Positions 49,195-57,868 of a stretch of 64,000 bases of DNA are shown in pieces. The notes beneath the pieces are model-generated. The model was not told the DNA's origin, did no database searches, and saw only the letters and a program-made list of their open reading frames with translations. Both the position numbers and the translations under genes were made by a program. This stretch comes from Catenisphaera adipataccumulans (GTDB lineage: Bacteria; Bacillota_I; Bacilli_A; Erysipelotrichales; Erysipelotrichaceae): contig NZ_JACHHK010000001.1 of NCBI RefSeq assembly GCF_014202755.1, positions 1-64,000 of the forward strand, written 5' to 3'. Numbering within the stretch: the first letter of the stretch is position 1; every line of letters begins with the position of its first letter.

Positions 49195-49428
49195 TTAGTC
49201 TTTTGGCATTCCAAATAAAGCTTCCACATCTTTCCAATATTTCTGCGTATCGTTTTCTAACAGAATGTTAAAAACCTGCTCATCGATCTGATCCAGAACC
49301 GATGAAATTTTTGCTTTGGAAATATGAAACTCATTATCATCGACAGAAACGACCAGTTCCCTGTCATTGTTTTCGACCGTATAACCAGAGGCTTTCAGGA
49401 ATGCGGTCAATGCTTCCGTCCGCTCCAT
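49195..49428 (-). CDS. Hypothetical protein, 77 residues
   Basis: Not recognised. A compact alpha/beta sequence (MERTEALTAFLKASGYTVEN, LVVSVDDNEFHISKAKISSV) ending in a helix. The ATG at 49428 overlaps the stop of the nitroreductase gene (TAATG), so it is translationally coupled to it. Confidence 0.72.
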   Translation of the reverse strand: MERTEALTAFLKASGYTVENNDRELVVSVDDNEFHISKAKISSVLDQIDEQVFNILLENDTQKYWKDVEALFGMPKD

Positions 49429-49964
49429 TAAAACCACTTCGTGATTTCATCGACGGTCTTGCGTTTCGGCATGGCTGGATCAATATCCGGGATCCCGACC
49501 GAAATCACAGCGGTCACTACTTCATTTTCCGGGATGGCAAGCAGTTTACGGCAGGCATCGGCATCACGAATGCCCATCACCAGCGTGCCATAGCCCATAT
49601 CCTCCGCTTTGAGCAGCAGGTTCTCACTGGCCAGTCCCAGATCGTAGAAACCCCAGGCATCTCCTAATTCATTGTCCTGTGATCCGTCGCGGGAGAAACC
49701 GGCCAGACCTTTTTCAAATGTCATCACAAAGTAACAAACCGCATTCACACAGTTTGCGGGGTTGTGATTGAGCAGAACTTCGGTGCGAAGCTTCTCTTTC
49801 ATGTCCTCACTGTATACGACATAATAGCGTGGGCACTGGGAATTTTTCCAGGACGGTGCCAGATTCGCAGCCCGGATCATTTCCGTAATTTCTTCTTTCG
49901 AGATGGTTCCTTCCTTATATTTTCGAATGCTTCGGCGTTTTTCCATGACCGTGTTTACATCCAT
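49428..49964 (-). CDS. Nitroreductase family protein
   Basis: A 178-residue flavoprotein. VMEKRRSIRKYKEGTISKEE is the typical FMN-binding N-terminus, and PSWKNSQCPRYYVV follows. The C-terminal region reads VVTAVISVGIPD. The ATG at 49964 is chosen with GGAGG seven bases before; another ATG at 49970 is too close to that site. Substrate unknown. Confidence 0.88.
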   Translation of the reverse strand: MDVNTVMEKRRSIRKYKEGTISKEEITEMIRAANLAPSWKNSQCPRYYVVYSEDMKEKLRTEVLLNHNPANCVNAVCYFVMTFEKGLAGFSRDGSQDNELGDAWGFYDLGLASENLLLKAEDMGYGTLVMGIRDADACRKLLAIPENEVVTAVISVGIPDIDPAMPKRKTVDEITKWF

Positions 49965-50002
49965 ATCCATTCCTCCTTTTTCCTCATTATACACCAAATG
50001 AT

Positions 50003-50024
50003 AAAAAACCCGGCGGACCGGGTT
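50003..50024 (-). terminator. Terminator of the MMPL operon
   Basis: Reverse-strand stem AACCCGG/CCGGGTT with loop TCCG, then TTTTT. Confidence 0.92.
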
Positions 50025-50028
50025 TTGT

Positions 50029-52440
50029 TTATTTTGTCTGCAGTACGAAGTTGACTTTGCATTCCGCCCCTGTTGGTGCACCCGCAAAATCGCTGTTGGC
50101 ATTTGTCATCGACTTGATGCCGTTGAACGTATCGGTCAGCACAGTGACTTCTTCGGAAGTCAGGTCAGCCATTTCTTTCAAAGGGGCCATCGCTTCGGCA
50201 GAGAACTGCTGCTCACCGCTGTACAGTTCGGCTGCACCGCTGTTCAGCTGATCCAGCGCCGTACCGACTTGCGTCAGTCCGGAGCCCATGGAATAGAGCG
50301 TTTCTTGTTCAGCTGCCAATGACGAAGTACCGTCTGCTAACTGCTGCGTACCGTTCACTAGACTGGAACTATTGCTGGAGAGCTTCGAAGTGCCCTCATT
50401 GATCGCATCAATACCGGCTTTTGACTGCGTTGAAACCTCTGTCATGCTTGTGTTCAGCGTCTGAATGCCGGCTGTCAGCTGCTGTGAGCCTTCATCCAGC
50501 TGTTTTGCATAAGTCTGCAGTTGTTTGACGGCATCCGAATAGTCGACTGTACTGCTGGCTTGGTATGCCTGGATGGTTTGATCCATTTTATCCAATGTAT
50601 CAATGGCGTTATTCAAATCTGTATTCATATCATCCATACTTGTTTTCGCATCGGTCAACTGTGTATTTAAACCACTCAGTGTTGTAGACAATGTCGAGAT
50701 CGTCGTGCTCAGCGTTGATAAATCTTTGCTGACGGCCGATGTATCCAGTTTCGACAGTTCCTCCAGCTGCAGATCATCGGCACTGATCGTGGAGATCGTC
50801 TGCTTGTTATTGCTTAGATTGGTACGGGCGGTTTCAATTGCCGCTTTGGCCGTTTCATCATCGGTCGCTTCCTCGGCACTGGCCAAGGCAGTATCAGCCG
50901 TACTGTATGCACTGTTGATCTGACTGTTGATCGTGTTGATCTGATTGTTGATGCTGTTGACTTCGTTATTGATCTTTTCGTTGTCGGCCGTTACCGTACT
51001 GTTGTTGGTATCAATATCTGAATTCAAATCTTGGACATCACTATTCAACTGATTCAGTTCTTTTGTCAATGTTTCATCTTTTTCCAAATTGCTTAAAGCC
51101 GTTGACGCGGCACTCAAGCTGGACTGAAGACTTTTCAAAGAATCCTTATCATCTTTTAATGTTTTCTGCATCGCTGTCAGCGTTTCCTTATTCTGTTTGA
51201 TCTGCTTATCCAGCTTCTCAAAACTATCCGGATCCACATTCTGCAGCTGCTGATTCAATGCATCCAGACCGCTCTGCAGCTGGGTCGCTCCGCCCAATAA
51301 ACTGGTTGAAGTCGCTTGCTGCATCTGATCCAGCGCGGTCGTGATACCATACAATGAACTTGTATTCGCCGCCAGCAGATCCACACCATTTGTATATGTC
51401 TTCACACCATATAGTAAGCTCTGCGTACCATCGTTCAGCGTCACCAGCGCATCGGCCAGCTGCATCACAGAACTGGATGCACCTGTCAGCGGCAGGCTTG
51501 CAGAACGCAGCGCGGAAGTACCTTCATACAATTCTCTGGCACCTTCGGTCAGTTGATCCTGCGCTGCAACGATCTTATCGACACTGCTGGCCAGATCACT
51601 GATCGAGTCGACCTGAGTGATCTTATTCAAATCGAAATCATTGGTGACACCGATCATGATCGAGCCCAGATCAAAGTTTTCGCAGTCGGCTTCGATGACA
51701 CAGTCATCATAGGCACTCAATTGATCCGACACGGCGCTTAAACCAGCTGAATTCAATGTATCCTGCAGGCCTGGGATCGAAGCAAACGTCAAAATCTGAT
51801 TGGATCCATCCGCAATGACCTTGCCCGTATTGCATGTGACATTACTGTAGTTTCCGGTTTTTAAATTGAGCACGCCGCCGGCTAAATAAGCCGGATGGAC
51901 GACGACGCTCCGGCCGCCGGCTTGAATGGTCTCGGACTCTTTGCTTGTGAACGATACGGAAATTTTGACATGACCGCTCTTGCCGGCCATCTGTTCGGCA
52001 GTCATTTGTTTGCCGTCCAGCTCATAAGTGATATTTACACCGATCGGCAGATCCTTATGCACATCGCCTTGGTAGTAAACATCGTTGCCGCTGACGTTCC
52101 ATGTATAAGTCTTGCCCTTGACGGTTGGTTCTTCATCGGTCTTGACATTCTCGACATTGGTCAGATCCAGTTTTTCAGAAATGTTATGAATGCCGTCGTC
52201 ATTGTGGAGCCAGCTGGAGTCGACGACTTTTCCGGTCTGGGTGCCGTCGGAATCGATATTGGCATAGACGGTCTCGGTTTTCTGCGTCAGGCTCGTGCTC
52301 GTGGTCTCATCGGCGAATACCGGGCAGGTACACAAACTGGAGGCCATGGTCGTGGAAACCAGAATACTGCCCACAATGTTCAATGTATTTTTCATGGTCA
52401 ATTTATTGTTCATCTTCATCGTGAATTTATTCTTCAACAT
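50029..52440 (-). CDS. Secreted coiled-coil heptad-repeat protein (YhgE/Pip-like)
   Basis: An 803-residue exported protein with a signal peptide (about residues 20-45). A beta-rich N-terminal domain is followed by long helical stretches with LxxG-type heptads (GARELYEGTSALRSAS, QLQSGLDAL, GSQQLTAGIQTL, GTQQLADGTSSL), typical of YhgE/Pip-like proteins. A strongly coiled middle (SNLEKDETLTKELNQLNSD) lies between. Unlike YhgE no membrane helices are seen at its ends. It is the second gene of the MMPL operon, overlapping it by 14 bases, and may be an extracellular partner. Confidence 0.8.
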   Translation of the reverse strand: MLKNKFTMKMNNKLTMKNTLNIVGSILVSTTMASSLCTCPVFADETTSTSLTQKTETVYANIDSDGTQTGKVVDSSWLHNDDGIHNISEKLDLTNVENVKTDEEPTVKGKTYTWNVSGNDVYYQGDVHKDLPIGVNITYELDGKQMTAEQMAGKSGHVKISVSFTSKESETIQAGGRSVVVHPAYLAGGVLNLKTGNYSNVTCNTGKVIADGSNQILTFASIPGLQDTLNSAGLSAVSDQLSAYDDCVIEADCENFDLGSIMIGVTNDFDLNKITQVDSISDLASSVDKIVAAQDQLTEGARELYEGTSALRSASLPLTGASSSVMQLADALVTLNDGTQSLLYGVKTYTNGVDLLAANTSSLYGITTALDQMQQATSTSLLGGATQLQSGLDALNQQLQNVDPDSFEKLDKQIKQNKETLTAMQKTLKDDKDSLKSLQSSLSAASTALSNLEKDETLTKELNQLNSDVQDLNSDIDTNNSTVTADNEKINNEVNSINNQINTINSQINSAYSTADTALASAEEATDDETAKAAIETARTNLSNNKQTISTISADDLQLEELSKLDTSAVSKDLSTLSTTISTLSTTLSGLNTQLTDAKTSMDDMNTDLNNAIDTLDKMDQTIQAYQASSTVDYSDAVKQLQTYAKQLDEGSQQLTAGIQTLNTSMTEVSTQSKAGIDAINEGTSKLSSNSSSLVNGTQQLADGTSSLAAEQETLYSMGSGLTQVGTALDQLNSGAAELYSGEQQFSAEAMAPLKEMADLTSEEVTVLTDTFNGIKSMTNANSDFAGAPTGAECKVNFVLQTK

Positions 52441-54526
52441 TTTCAAGTCTTCCTTTCTCTACGACCGCTTTCGGCCAGTTCTTTGTGGTTTTTTCAATAA
52501 ATTTATGGAATGTCAGCAGGAACGACGGCAGCACGATCAAGATACATGCAACAGAGATCAATGCACCGCGGGCCAGCAGGAAGCACATGCTTTTCAGCAG
52601 GTCCATGTCCGCCACGGCCGCCACACCAATGCAGGCAGCGAAGAAAGAGAAGCCGCTGGTCATGATCGACGTACTGGAATGCTTCATCGCCGAACCAATG
52701 GCCCGTTTGGCTTCCTTGCCCTTCTCCAGTTCTTCACGGAACCGGGTCGTCAGCAGGATCGCATAATCGACCGTAGCGCCTAACTGAATGGTACCGATGA
52801 CGATGCCGGCTATAAACGGCAGCACCGTTCCGGTAAAATATGGAATACCCATATTGATATTGATCGCAAATTCAATGGTCAGCACCAAGATGATCGGCAG
52901 GGAGAATGATTTAAAGGTAAATGCGATGATGATAAAGATCAGGACGATCGACAGGACGTTGACCACTTGGAAATCGACATCCGTCGTTGTGATCAGATCG
53001 CGTTCCATCGCACCTTCACCGCCGATGACCGCGTTCTTATCGTATTTCTTGATGATCTTATCAATTTGATCCAGCTGCTTGTTTTCCTTGCTTGTAGCAC
53101 CTTTGTAGTCACTGTTGGCAATGATCAGCTTATAGTGACCGTTGTGGAAGATCTTCTCGACGGCTTCCGGTTCAAAGGCATTGGAGACCGCCGGACCGAC
53201 GATTTGTTCATAGGCGATCGTGTTCCGGATGCCGTCGACATCATCGATCTCATCACAGATTTTTTCAATATCTTTGGCTTCCACACTGTCATCGACCAGG
53301 ATGAAATGCGTCGTGGTCATATGAAATTTTTCTTTCAGCTGATTGGTGCCGATGATACTGTTGAAATTCTGCGGCATATTATCGATCAAATTGTAGTATT
53401 TTTTCGTATTCGCCTGGGCGTACGTCATCGGGATCATGACGCAGATAAAACCAATCAAGATCTGTTTCCGATGGTTGATGACCCAACGCGGCAGCCGTGT
53501 CATCGGACGGATCAGCACTTTATGCTTCCTGCGTTCGATTTGTTTATCGAAAATCATCAGCAGGCTCGGCAGAACGATGATCGTTGAAACGACACCGAGC
53601 ACGACCCCTTTGGCCATGACGATACCGATATCCCGTCCCAGTGTCAGCTGCATGACACATAAAGCAACGAACCCGGCGATCGTCGTGATCGAACTGGAGG
53701 AAATGGAAACGAATGTTGCCTGGATGGCTTTCGACATCGCTTTCTCATTCGAATCATTCTTTTGTTTTTCTTCTTGGTAACGATGCAGCAGGAAGATGGA
53801 ATAATCCATCGTGACCGCCAGCTGCAGGACCATCGCCAGTGCCTTGGTAATATAGGAAATCTGACCGAGGAATACGTTGGTGCCGAAGTTGTAGATAATT
53901 GGGAACATGATGCCCAACATGAATACAAACGGCGCAAAATTGGATTCCAGGCCCAGCCACAGGACCACCAGGACCAACGCCACCGCAATGGCACTGAAGA
54001 CCGGCATCTCCCGGTCGACCATATCTTTTGTATCTTCACTGATTGCGGATGTACCCGCTAAGTAACAATCCTTTGACGCTGTTTTTTTGATCTGTGTGAT
54101 CGCGTCCATCGTCCGCGTCGATGATGTCCCTTCCTTAAATGTGATGATCATCATGGTCGCACCGTCCGAATATAACGCATCCTGCACCTTCTGCGGCAGG
54201 GCCTCTTTCGGGATCGTGATGTCGACCGCATCATCCCGCCAATAGACTTCGTCCACACCGTCAATTTTCTGGATCTTCTCTTCCAGCTTCGCCACATCTT
54301 TATCTTTCATGCCGTTCACGACCAGAAAATCAACACTGGCTAGATTGAAATCATCGCCCAGTATTTTCTGCGCCTTCATCGACTCGGAGCTCTGCGGCAA
54401 ATATGACAGTAAATCATAATTGACCTTCGTGTTCACATAACCGAAATAGCTTGGGATCAGCAGCAGAATGGCCAATACCAGGATCTGGTTACGGAAACGC
54501 ACGATAAAATCCGAGATTTTCTCCAT
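52427..54526 (-). CDS. RND/MMPL superfamily transporter
   Basis: A 699-residue membrane protein with about 12 membrane helices in two similar halves. Each half has a large outer domain, and motifs typical of the MMPL family are present: GQISYITKALAMVLQLAVTM DYSIFLLHRYQEE in the first half and QLGATVDYAILLTTRFREE in the second. Members export lipids, drugs or peptides by proton motive force. Start at 54526 follows GAGGTGA. The promoter overlaps an inverted repeat likely bound by the divergent TetR regulator. Confidence 0.9.
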   Translation of the reverse strand: MEKISDFIVRFRNQILVLAILLLIPSYFGYVNTKVNYDLLSYLPQSSESMKAQKILGDDFNLASVDFLVVNGMKDKDVAKLEEKIQKIDGVDEVYWRDDAVDITIPKEALPQKVQDALYSDGATMMIITFKEGTSSTRTMDAITQIKKTASKDCYLAGTSAISEDTKDMVDREMPVFSAIAVALVLVVLWLGLESNFAPFVFMLGIMFPIIYNFGTNVFLGQISYITKALAMVLQLAVTMDYSIFLLHRYQEEKQKNDSNEKAMSKAIQATFVSISSSSITTIAGFVALCVMQLTLGRDIGIVMAKGVVLGVVSTIIVLPSLLMIFDKQIERRKHKVLIRPMTRLPRWVINHRKQILIGFICVMIPMTYAQANTKKYYNLIDNMPQNFNSIIGTNQLKEKFHMTTTHFILVDDSVEAKDIEKICDEIDDVDGIRNTIAYEQIVGPAVSNAFEPEAVEKIFHNGHYKLIIANSDYKGATSKENKQLDQIDKIIKKYDKNAVIGGEGAMERDLITTTDVDFQVVNVLSIVLIFIIIAFTFKSFSLPIILVLTIEFAININMGIPYFTGTVLPFIAGIVIGTIQLGATVDYAILLTTRFREELEKGKEAKRAIGSAMKHSSTSIMTSGFSFFAACIGVAAVADMDLLKSMCFLLARGALISVACILIVLPSFLLTFHKFIEKTTKNWPKAVVEKGRLENVEE

Positions 54527-54549
54527 ATCTTTCACCTCATATCGACGGT

Positions 54550-54578
54550 AGTATAAAACAAAACTGACCATCAGTCAA
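54550..54578 (-). promoter_or_regulatory. Promoter and likely TetR operator of the MMPL operon
   Basis: Reverse-strand TTGACT (54573-54578), 17 bases, TATACT (54550-54555). The inverted repeat TGAC/GTCA (54565-54577) covers the -35 end and spacer, a common TetR-family position. Confidence 0.78.
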
Positions 54579-54647
54579 TTATTTTACGTGAATAAACCTC
54601 AAAATTCATACAAAAAAGGCCATATAACCAAATTTTCAAAAATATAT

Positions 54648-54677
54648 TTGACCAATCGTTCAATTTACATTTATATT
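54648..54677 (+). promoter_or_regulatory. Promoter of tetR with imperfect palindrome
   Basis: TTGACC (54648-54653) with TATATT (54672-54677) at 18 bases. TTGACCAATCGTTCAA overlaps the -35 and is partly palindromic (TTGA/TCAA ends), resembling the operator at the MMPL promoter. The predicted start is at the ATG. Confidence 0.65.
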
Positions 54678-54683
54678 ATAAAT

Positions 54684-55304
54684 ATGAAATCAAAGATTAT
54701 CGAAAACAAAAAAGAAAAGGAAAAAAAGATCCTCAGCGCATCCTTTGATTTATTCACGCAGAAAGACATTCATCAAGTCTCTGTGTCTGAGATCGCCCGC
54801 AAAGCCGGTGTCGCCAAAGGCACGATCTATCTCTATTTCAAAGATAAGTACCAGATCCGCGATGTATTGATCTCACAGGAAAGCGTTCGGATCTTCTCCG
54901 ATGCACAGAAAAAACTGGAAGAAAACGACATCCGCAGTCTGGAAGATTCTCTGGTCTTTTTGATCAACCAGATCCTGATCACATTGGAAAACAATCCGGT
55001 CCGTCTTCGGTTCATCGAAAAAAACTTATCGCTGGGTGTGTTCTCCAGTCATCTGCATTCAGCGATCGATGACAATACAATGAATATCAAGAACATCTTC
55101 CGAGAGAAGGCAAAAGAAAACAATTATCAATATCAAGACCCGGACACGGTATTATACATGATCGTTGAATTGGTCGGCAGCACGTGCTACAACAGTATTC
55201 TCTATAACAATCCCCTGCCAATTCAAGAATATAAACCCTATTTATTTGAGGCCATTCGCTCGATCTTAAAAGGTCTGCGCATAAATAAAGAATTCGCAAA
55301 ATAA
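54684..55304 (+). CDS. TetR/AcrR family transcriptional regulator
   Basis: A 206-residue repressor. The N-terminal helix-turn-helix is clear (SVSEIARKAGVAKGTIYLYF, residues 35-55); the C-terminal ligand domain is helical and unspecific. It is divergent from the MMPL operon and probably represses it and itself. No Shine-Dalgarno site lies before the ATG, and the promoter would start transcription at the ATG, suggesting a leaderless mRNA. A longer in-frame start upstream is AT-rich and unlikely. Confidence 0.9.
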   Translation: MKSKIIENKKEKEKKILSASFDLFTQKDIHQVSVSEIARKAGVAKGTIYLYFKDKYQIRDVLISQESVRIFSDAQKKLEENDIRSLEDSLVFLINQILITLENNPVRLRFIEKNLSLGVFSSHLHSAIDDNTMNIKNIFREKAKENNYQYQDPDTVLYMIVELVGSTCYNSILYNNPLPIQEYKPYLFEAIRSILKGLRINKEFAK

Positions 55305-55307
55305 TGC

Positions 55308-55336
55308 TTGCGTTTCAGATAAGGAAATGCTATTAT
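55308..55336 (+). promoter_or_regulatory. Promoter of tRNA-Asn
   Basis: TTGCGT (55308-55313), 17 bases, TATTAT (55331-55336). Confidence 0.75.
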
Positions 55337-55340
55337 AAAT

Positions 55341-55378
55341 AAGCGCTAAGCAAATGCCTAAGCGCTAAGCAAATGCCT
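55341..55378 (+). repeat. Perfect 19-base tandem duplication running into tRNA-Asn
   Basis: AAGCGCTAAGCAAATGCCT occurs at 55341-55359 and again at 55360-55378. The second copy includes the first four bases of the tRNA (GCCT). The repeat makes up nearly all of the predicted pre-tRNA leader. Confidence 0.95.
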
Positions 55379-55450
55379 CAATAGCTCAGTCGGTAGAGCA
55401 TCCGGCTGTTAACCGGCAGGTCACAAGTTCGAGTCTTGTTTGAGGCGCCA
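55375..55450 (+). tRNA. tRNA-Asn(GTT)
   Basis: A 76-base cloverleaf with encoded CCA. Acceptor GCCTCAA pairs with TTGAGGC, discriminator G. Anticodon loop CTGTTAA reads GTT. The outer pair of the anticodon stem (position 27-43) is a U-C mismatch. Confidence 0.96.
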
Positions 55451-55462
55451 TTTTAAAAAGAA

Positions 55463-55488
55463 AACTGCGGAACTTCCGCAGTTTTTTT
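55463..55488 (+). terminator. Terminator of tRNA-Asn
   Basis: Stem AACTGCGG/CCGCAGTT with loop AACTT, then five T. Confidence 0.9.
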
Positions 55489-55494
55489 CTATAC

Positions 55495-55525
55495 CCAAAT
55501 CAAAAGGCTCTGCATGGCAGAGCCT
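55495..55525 (-). terminator. Terminator of the iorA-iorB-ligase-ACT operon
   Basis: Reverse-strand stem AGGCTCTGC/GCAGAGCCT with loop CAT, followed by TTTGATTT. Confidence 0.78.
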
Positions 55526-55528
55526 CTC

Positions 55529-55963
55529 TTACATATCCGCTATCTCATCCTGGGTCAGGATGATCAAATCATGTGCACGCAGCGCTTTTTCTGCTGCTTT
55601 GACATCATCAACCTTAAAGATCATCGTCGCACTGTGATCTTCCGGTGCATCCAACATCGCATACATATATTCGACATTGACCGATGCCGCTTTGAACATC
55701 TGCAGCACACGATTCAGACCGCCCGGTTCATCCGGGATCGGTACGACAACGACCGGGATCATCCGGCAGATGTAGCCCTCATCTTTCAGGACCGTGGCTG
55801 CTTCATAGACATCGTTGACAATAATGCGGCAGATGCCGAAGCCTTCGGTTTCAGCTAAAGACAGCGCCCGTAAATCAATCTGATGATCGGACAGTTTCTG
55901 CGTCATTTCCTGCAGCGTGCCCGGTTTATTTTCCAAAAATATTGAAAGTTGTTTTACACTCAT
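55529..55963 (-). CDS. Tandem ACT-domain protein
   Basis: A 144-residue protein with two ACT domains (residues 1-70 and 72-140). Segments such as LSIFLENKPGTLQEMTQKL and VPIPDEPGGLNRVLQMFK show the amino-acid-binding loop twice. ACT domains sense amino acids; such proteins often sit beside aryl-CoA ligases and indolepyruvate oxidoreductases. Here it is the last gene of that operon. A regulatory role for aromatic amino acids is inference. Confidence 0.88.
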   Translation of the reverse strand: MSVKQLSIFLENKPGTLQEMTQKLSDHQIDLRALSLAETEGFGICRIIVNDVYEAATVLKDEGYICRMIPVVVVPIPDEPGGLNRVLQMFKAASVNVEYMYAMLDAPEDHSATMIFKVDDVKAAEKALRAHDLIILTQDEIADM

Positions 55964-55978
55964 AGAAAATCCCTCCTG

Positions 55979-57286
55979 CTAATCCAGCAGTTTTCGTTTA
56001 TCAATGACACGGACCGCCTTGCCTTCGCTGCGCGGAATGGTCCGCGGCGCAACCAGCTTCACATTAGCCTTGATTCCCAGCATCGACTTCAGATCCGCAA
56101 CCAGATCTTTCTGTCGGCGTGATACTTCACCGACATTATCCGTAAACATTTCCGGCGTCATTTCAACCAAAATATCCAGCGTATCGGAGTTGTTGACGCG
56201 GTCGACGACCAGTTGATAGTTGGCCGGATAGCCATTGTTCATCAATACGGTTTCGATCTGCGACGGGAAGACATTGACACCGCGGATGATCAACATGTCA
56301 TCCGTACGGCCGCGCGGCTTGCACATCTTCATGAACGTCCGGCCGCAGGAACATGGCTTTGTGCTCAGGGAGCAAATATCCCGTGTGCGGTACCGCAGCA
56401 GCGGGAACGCTTTTTTATCCAGCGAGGTAAAGACCAGCTCGCCTTCCGATCCTTCCGGCAGCACTTCCCCAGTTTCCGGATCGATGATTTCCGCAATAAA
56501 ATGATCCTCATTGATATGCATACCATCCTGCGCCGAACAATCATACGCGACGCCCGGACCGGATAATTCCGTCAGACCATAAATATCGTAAGCTTTGATT
56601 CCTAAGGTCGCTTCAATATCATCACGCATTTCCTTGGTCCATGCTTCCGCACCAAGGATACCGGCTTTTAAAGAAATGTCCTCAGGACCTAGACCCATGC
56701 CTTTCATTGTCTCAGCCAGATACGCCGCATACGACGGCGTACAGCACAATACCGTTGCCTTCAGATCCTGAATGAACATGATCTGCCGCTCGGTATTGCC
56801 GCTGGATGTCGGTACGGTCAGGCTGCCCAGTTTTTCCGAACCGCCGTGCAGACCCATACCGCCGGTAAATAAACCATAGCCATAAGAAATCTGTACAACA
56901 TCCTCCGGTGTCGTGCCGGCAGCTGCCAGCGCTCTGGCGCAGCAGTCTGACCACAGATCCAGATCTTCCTGCGTATAGAACGCAACGACGCGTTTGCCGG
57001 TCGTGCCGGAAGTAGAGTGGATCCGGACACAATCTTTCAGCGGCGCACCAAGCAGTCCATACGGATAGGATTCTCTTAAATCCGCCTTTGAAATAAACGG
57101 CAGTTTATAAAGGTCTTTGGTAGAACGGATGTCCTCCGGCTTCACGCCTTTCTGTTCCATTTTTTTCCGATAATACGGCACGTTGTCCCACACATGCTGA
57201 ACCTGCTTCACCAATTTTTCATTCTGCAGATTCTCGATTTCATTGCGGGATGCACATTCGATTTCCTTTTGAAAATATTGACTCAT
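55979..57286 (-). CDS. Phenylacetate-CoA ligase-type enzyme
   Basis: A 435-residue adenylate-forming enzyme. IHSTSGTTGKRVVAFYT is the P-loop, GLTELSGPGVAYDC the adenine motif, and RTDDMLIIRGVNVFPSQIE the hinge. The PaaK family links aryl acetates to CoA. Beside iorA and iorB the reverse reaction would give ATP from indoleacetyl- or phenylacetyl-CoA during amino acid fermentation, as known in archaea and some clostridia. Direction here is inference. Confidence 0.9.
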   Translation of the reverse strand: MSQYFQKEIECASRNEIENLQNEKLVKQVQHVWDNVPYYRKKMEQKGVKPEDIRSTKDLYKLPFISKADLRESYPYGLLGAPLKDCVRIHSTSGTTGKRVVAFYTQEDLDLWSDCCARALAAAGTTPEDVVQISYGYGLFTGGMGLHGGSEKLGSLTVPTSSGNTERQIMFIQDLKATVLCCTPSYAAYLAETMKGMGLGPEDISLKAGILGAEAWTKEMRDDIEATLGIKAYDIYGLTELSGPGVAYDCSAQDGMHINEDHFIAEIIDPETGEVLPEGSEGELVFTSLDKKAFPLLRYRTRDICSLSTKPCSCGRTFMKMCKPRGRTDDMLIIRGVNVFPSQIETVLMNNGYPANYQLVVDRVNNSDTLDILVEMTPEMFTDNVGEVSRRQKDLVADLKSMLGIKANVKLVAPRTIPRSEGKAVRVIDKRKLLD

Positions 57287-57295
57287 ACTCTTCCC

Positions 57296-57868
57296 CTAGG
57301 CATTCTTTCCTAACTCGAATGCGACTTTATTCATGGCCAGGAATTTCTTCGGCACGACAGTTTCTAAAGCTTTCTGCCATACTTCTTCCGGGAAGTCAAA
57401 GTAATGCGAGAGCCGGCCCATCAACACGATGTTGACGGCTTTCGGTGAACCAGCCTGTTCAGCCAGCGACAAGCAGTCGATCGCATCGACCTTCGCGCCG
57501 GCCGCTTTCATTTTTTCTTCGAGATTTTCCGGATACTGCATCGCACCGGTGATGACCGGCATCGGATCGATCTGCTGCGTATTGGTCACGACCTGGCCGT
57601 CCTTGCGCAGATACGGCAGCCAGCGGGCTGCTTCCAGCAGTTCAAACGAAACGATAAAATCCGCTTCGCCTTTATCGATGATCGGACTGGCTACATGATC
57701 GCCGTAACGCACATACGTAACGACGCTGCCGCCGCGCTGCGACATACCATGCACTTCCGAAACTTTCACATCATAGCCTTCGTCCAAAAACGCTTGGCCT
57801 AATAGTTTACTTGCCAGCAGTGAACCTTGTCCGCCCACGCCGACGATCATGATATTCTTGGTTTCCAT
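57296..57868 (-). CDS. iorB: Indolepyruvate:ferredoxin oxidoreductase, beta subunit
   Basis: A 190-residue gamma-domain-like subunit (MIVGVGGQGSLLASKLL, SQRGGSVVTYVRYG). It works with IorA to turn aryl pyruvates and CoA into aryl acetyl-CoA, CO2 and reduced ferredoxin. The start overlaps the iorA stop (TAATG), so both are made together. Confidence 0.92.
   Translation of the reverse strand: METKNIMIVGVGGQGSLLASKLLGQAFLDEGYDVKVSEVHGMSQRGGSVVTYVRYGDHVASPIIDKGEADFIVSFELLEAARWLPYLRKDGQVVTNTQQIDPMPVITGAMQYPENLEEKMKAAGAKVDAIDCLSLAEQAGSPKAVNIVLMGRLSHYFDFPEEVWQKALETVVPKKFLAMNKVAFELGKNA

Noticed and set aside
55979-57286. Aerobic phenylacetate degradation
   Set aside because: No paaABCDE-type genes are present and the ligase is joined to the oxygen-sensitive IorAB enzyme, so a fermentative role is more likely.
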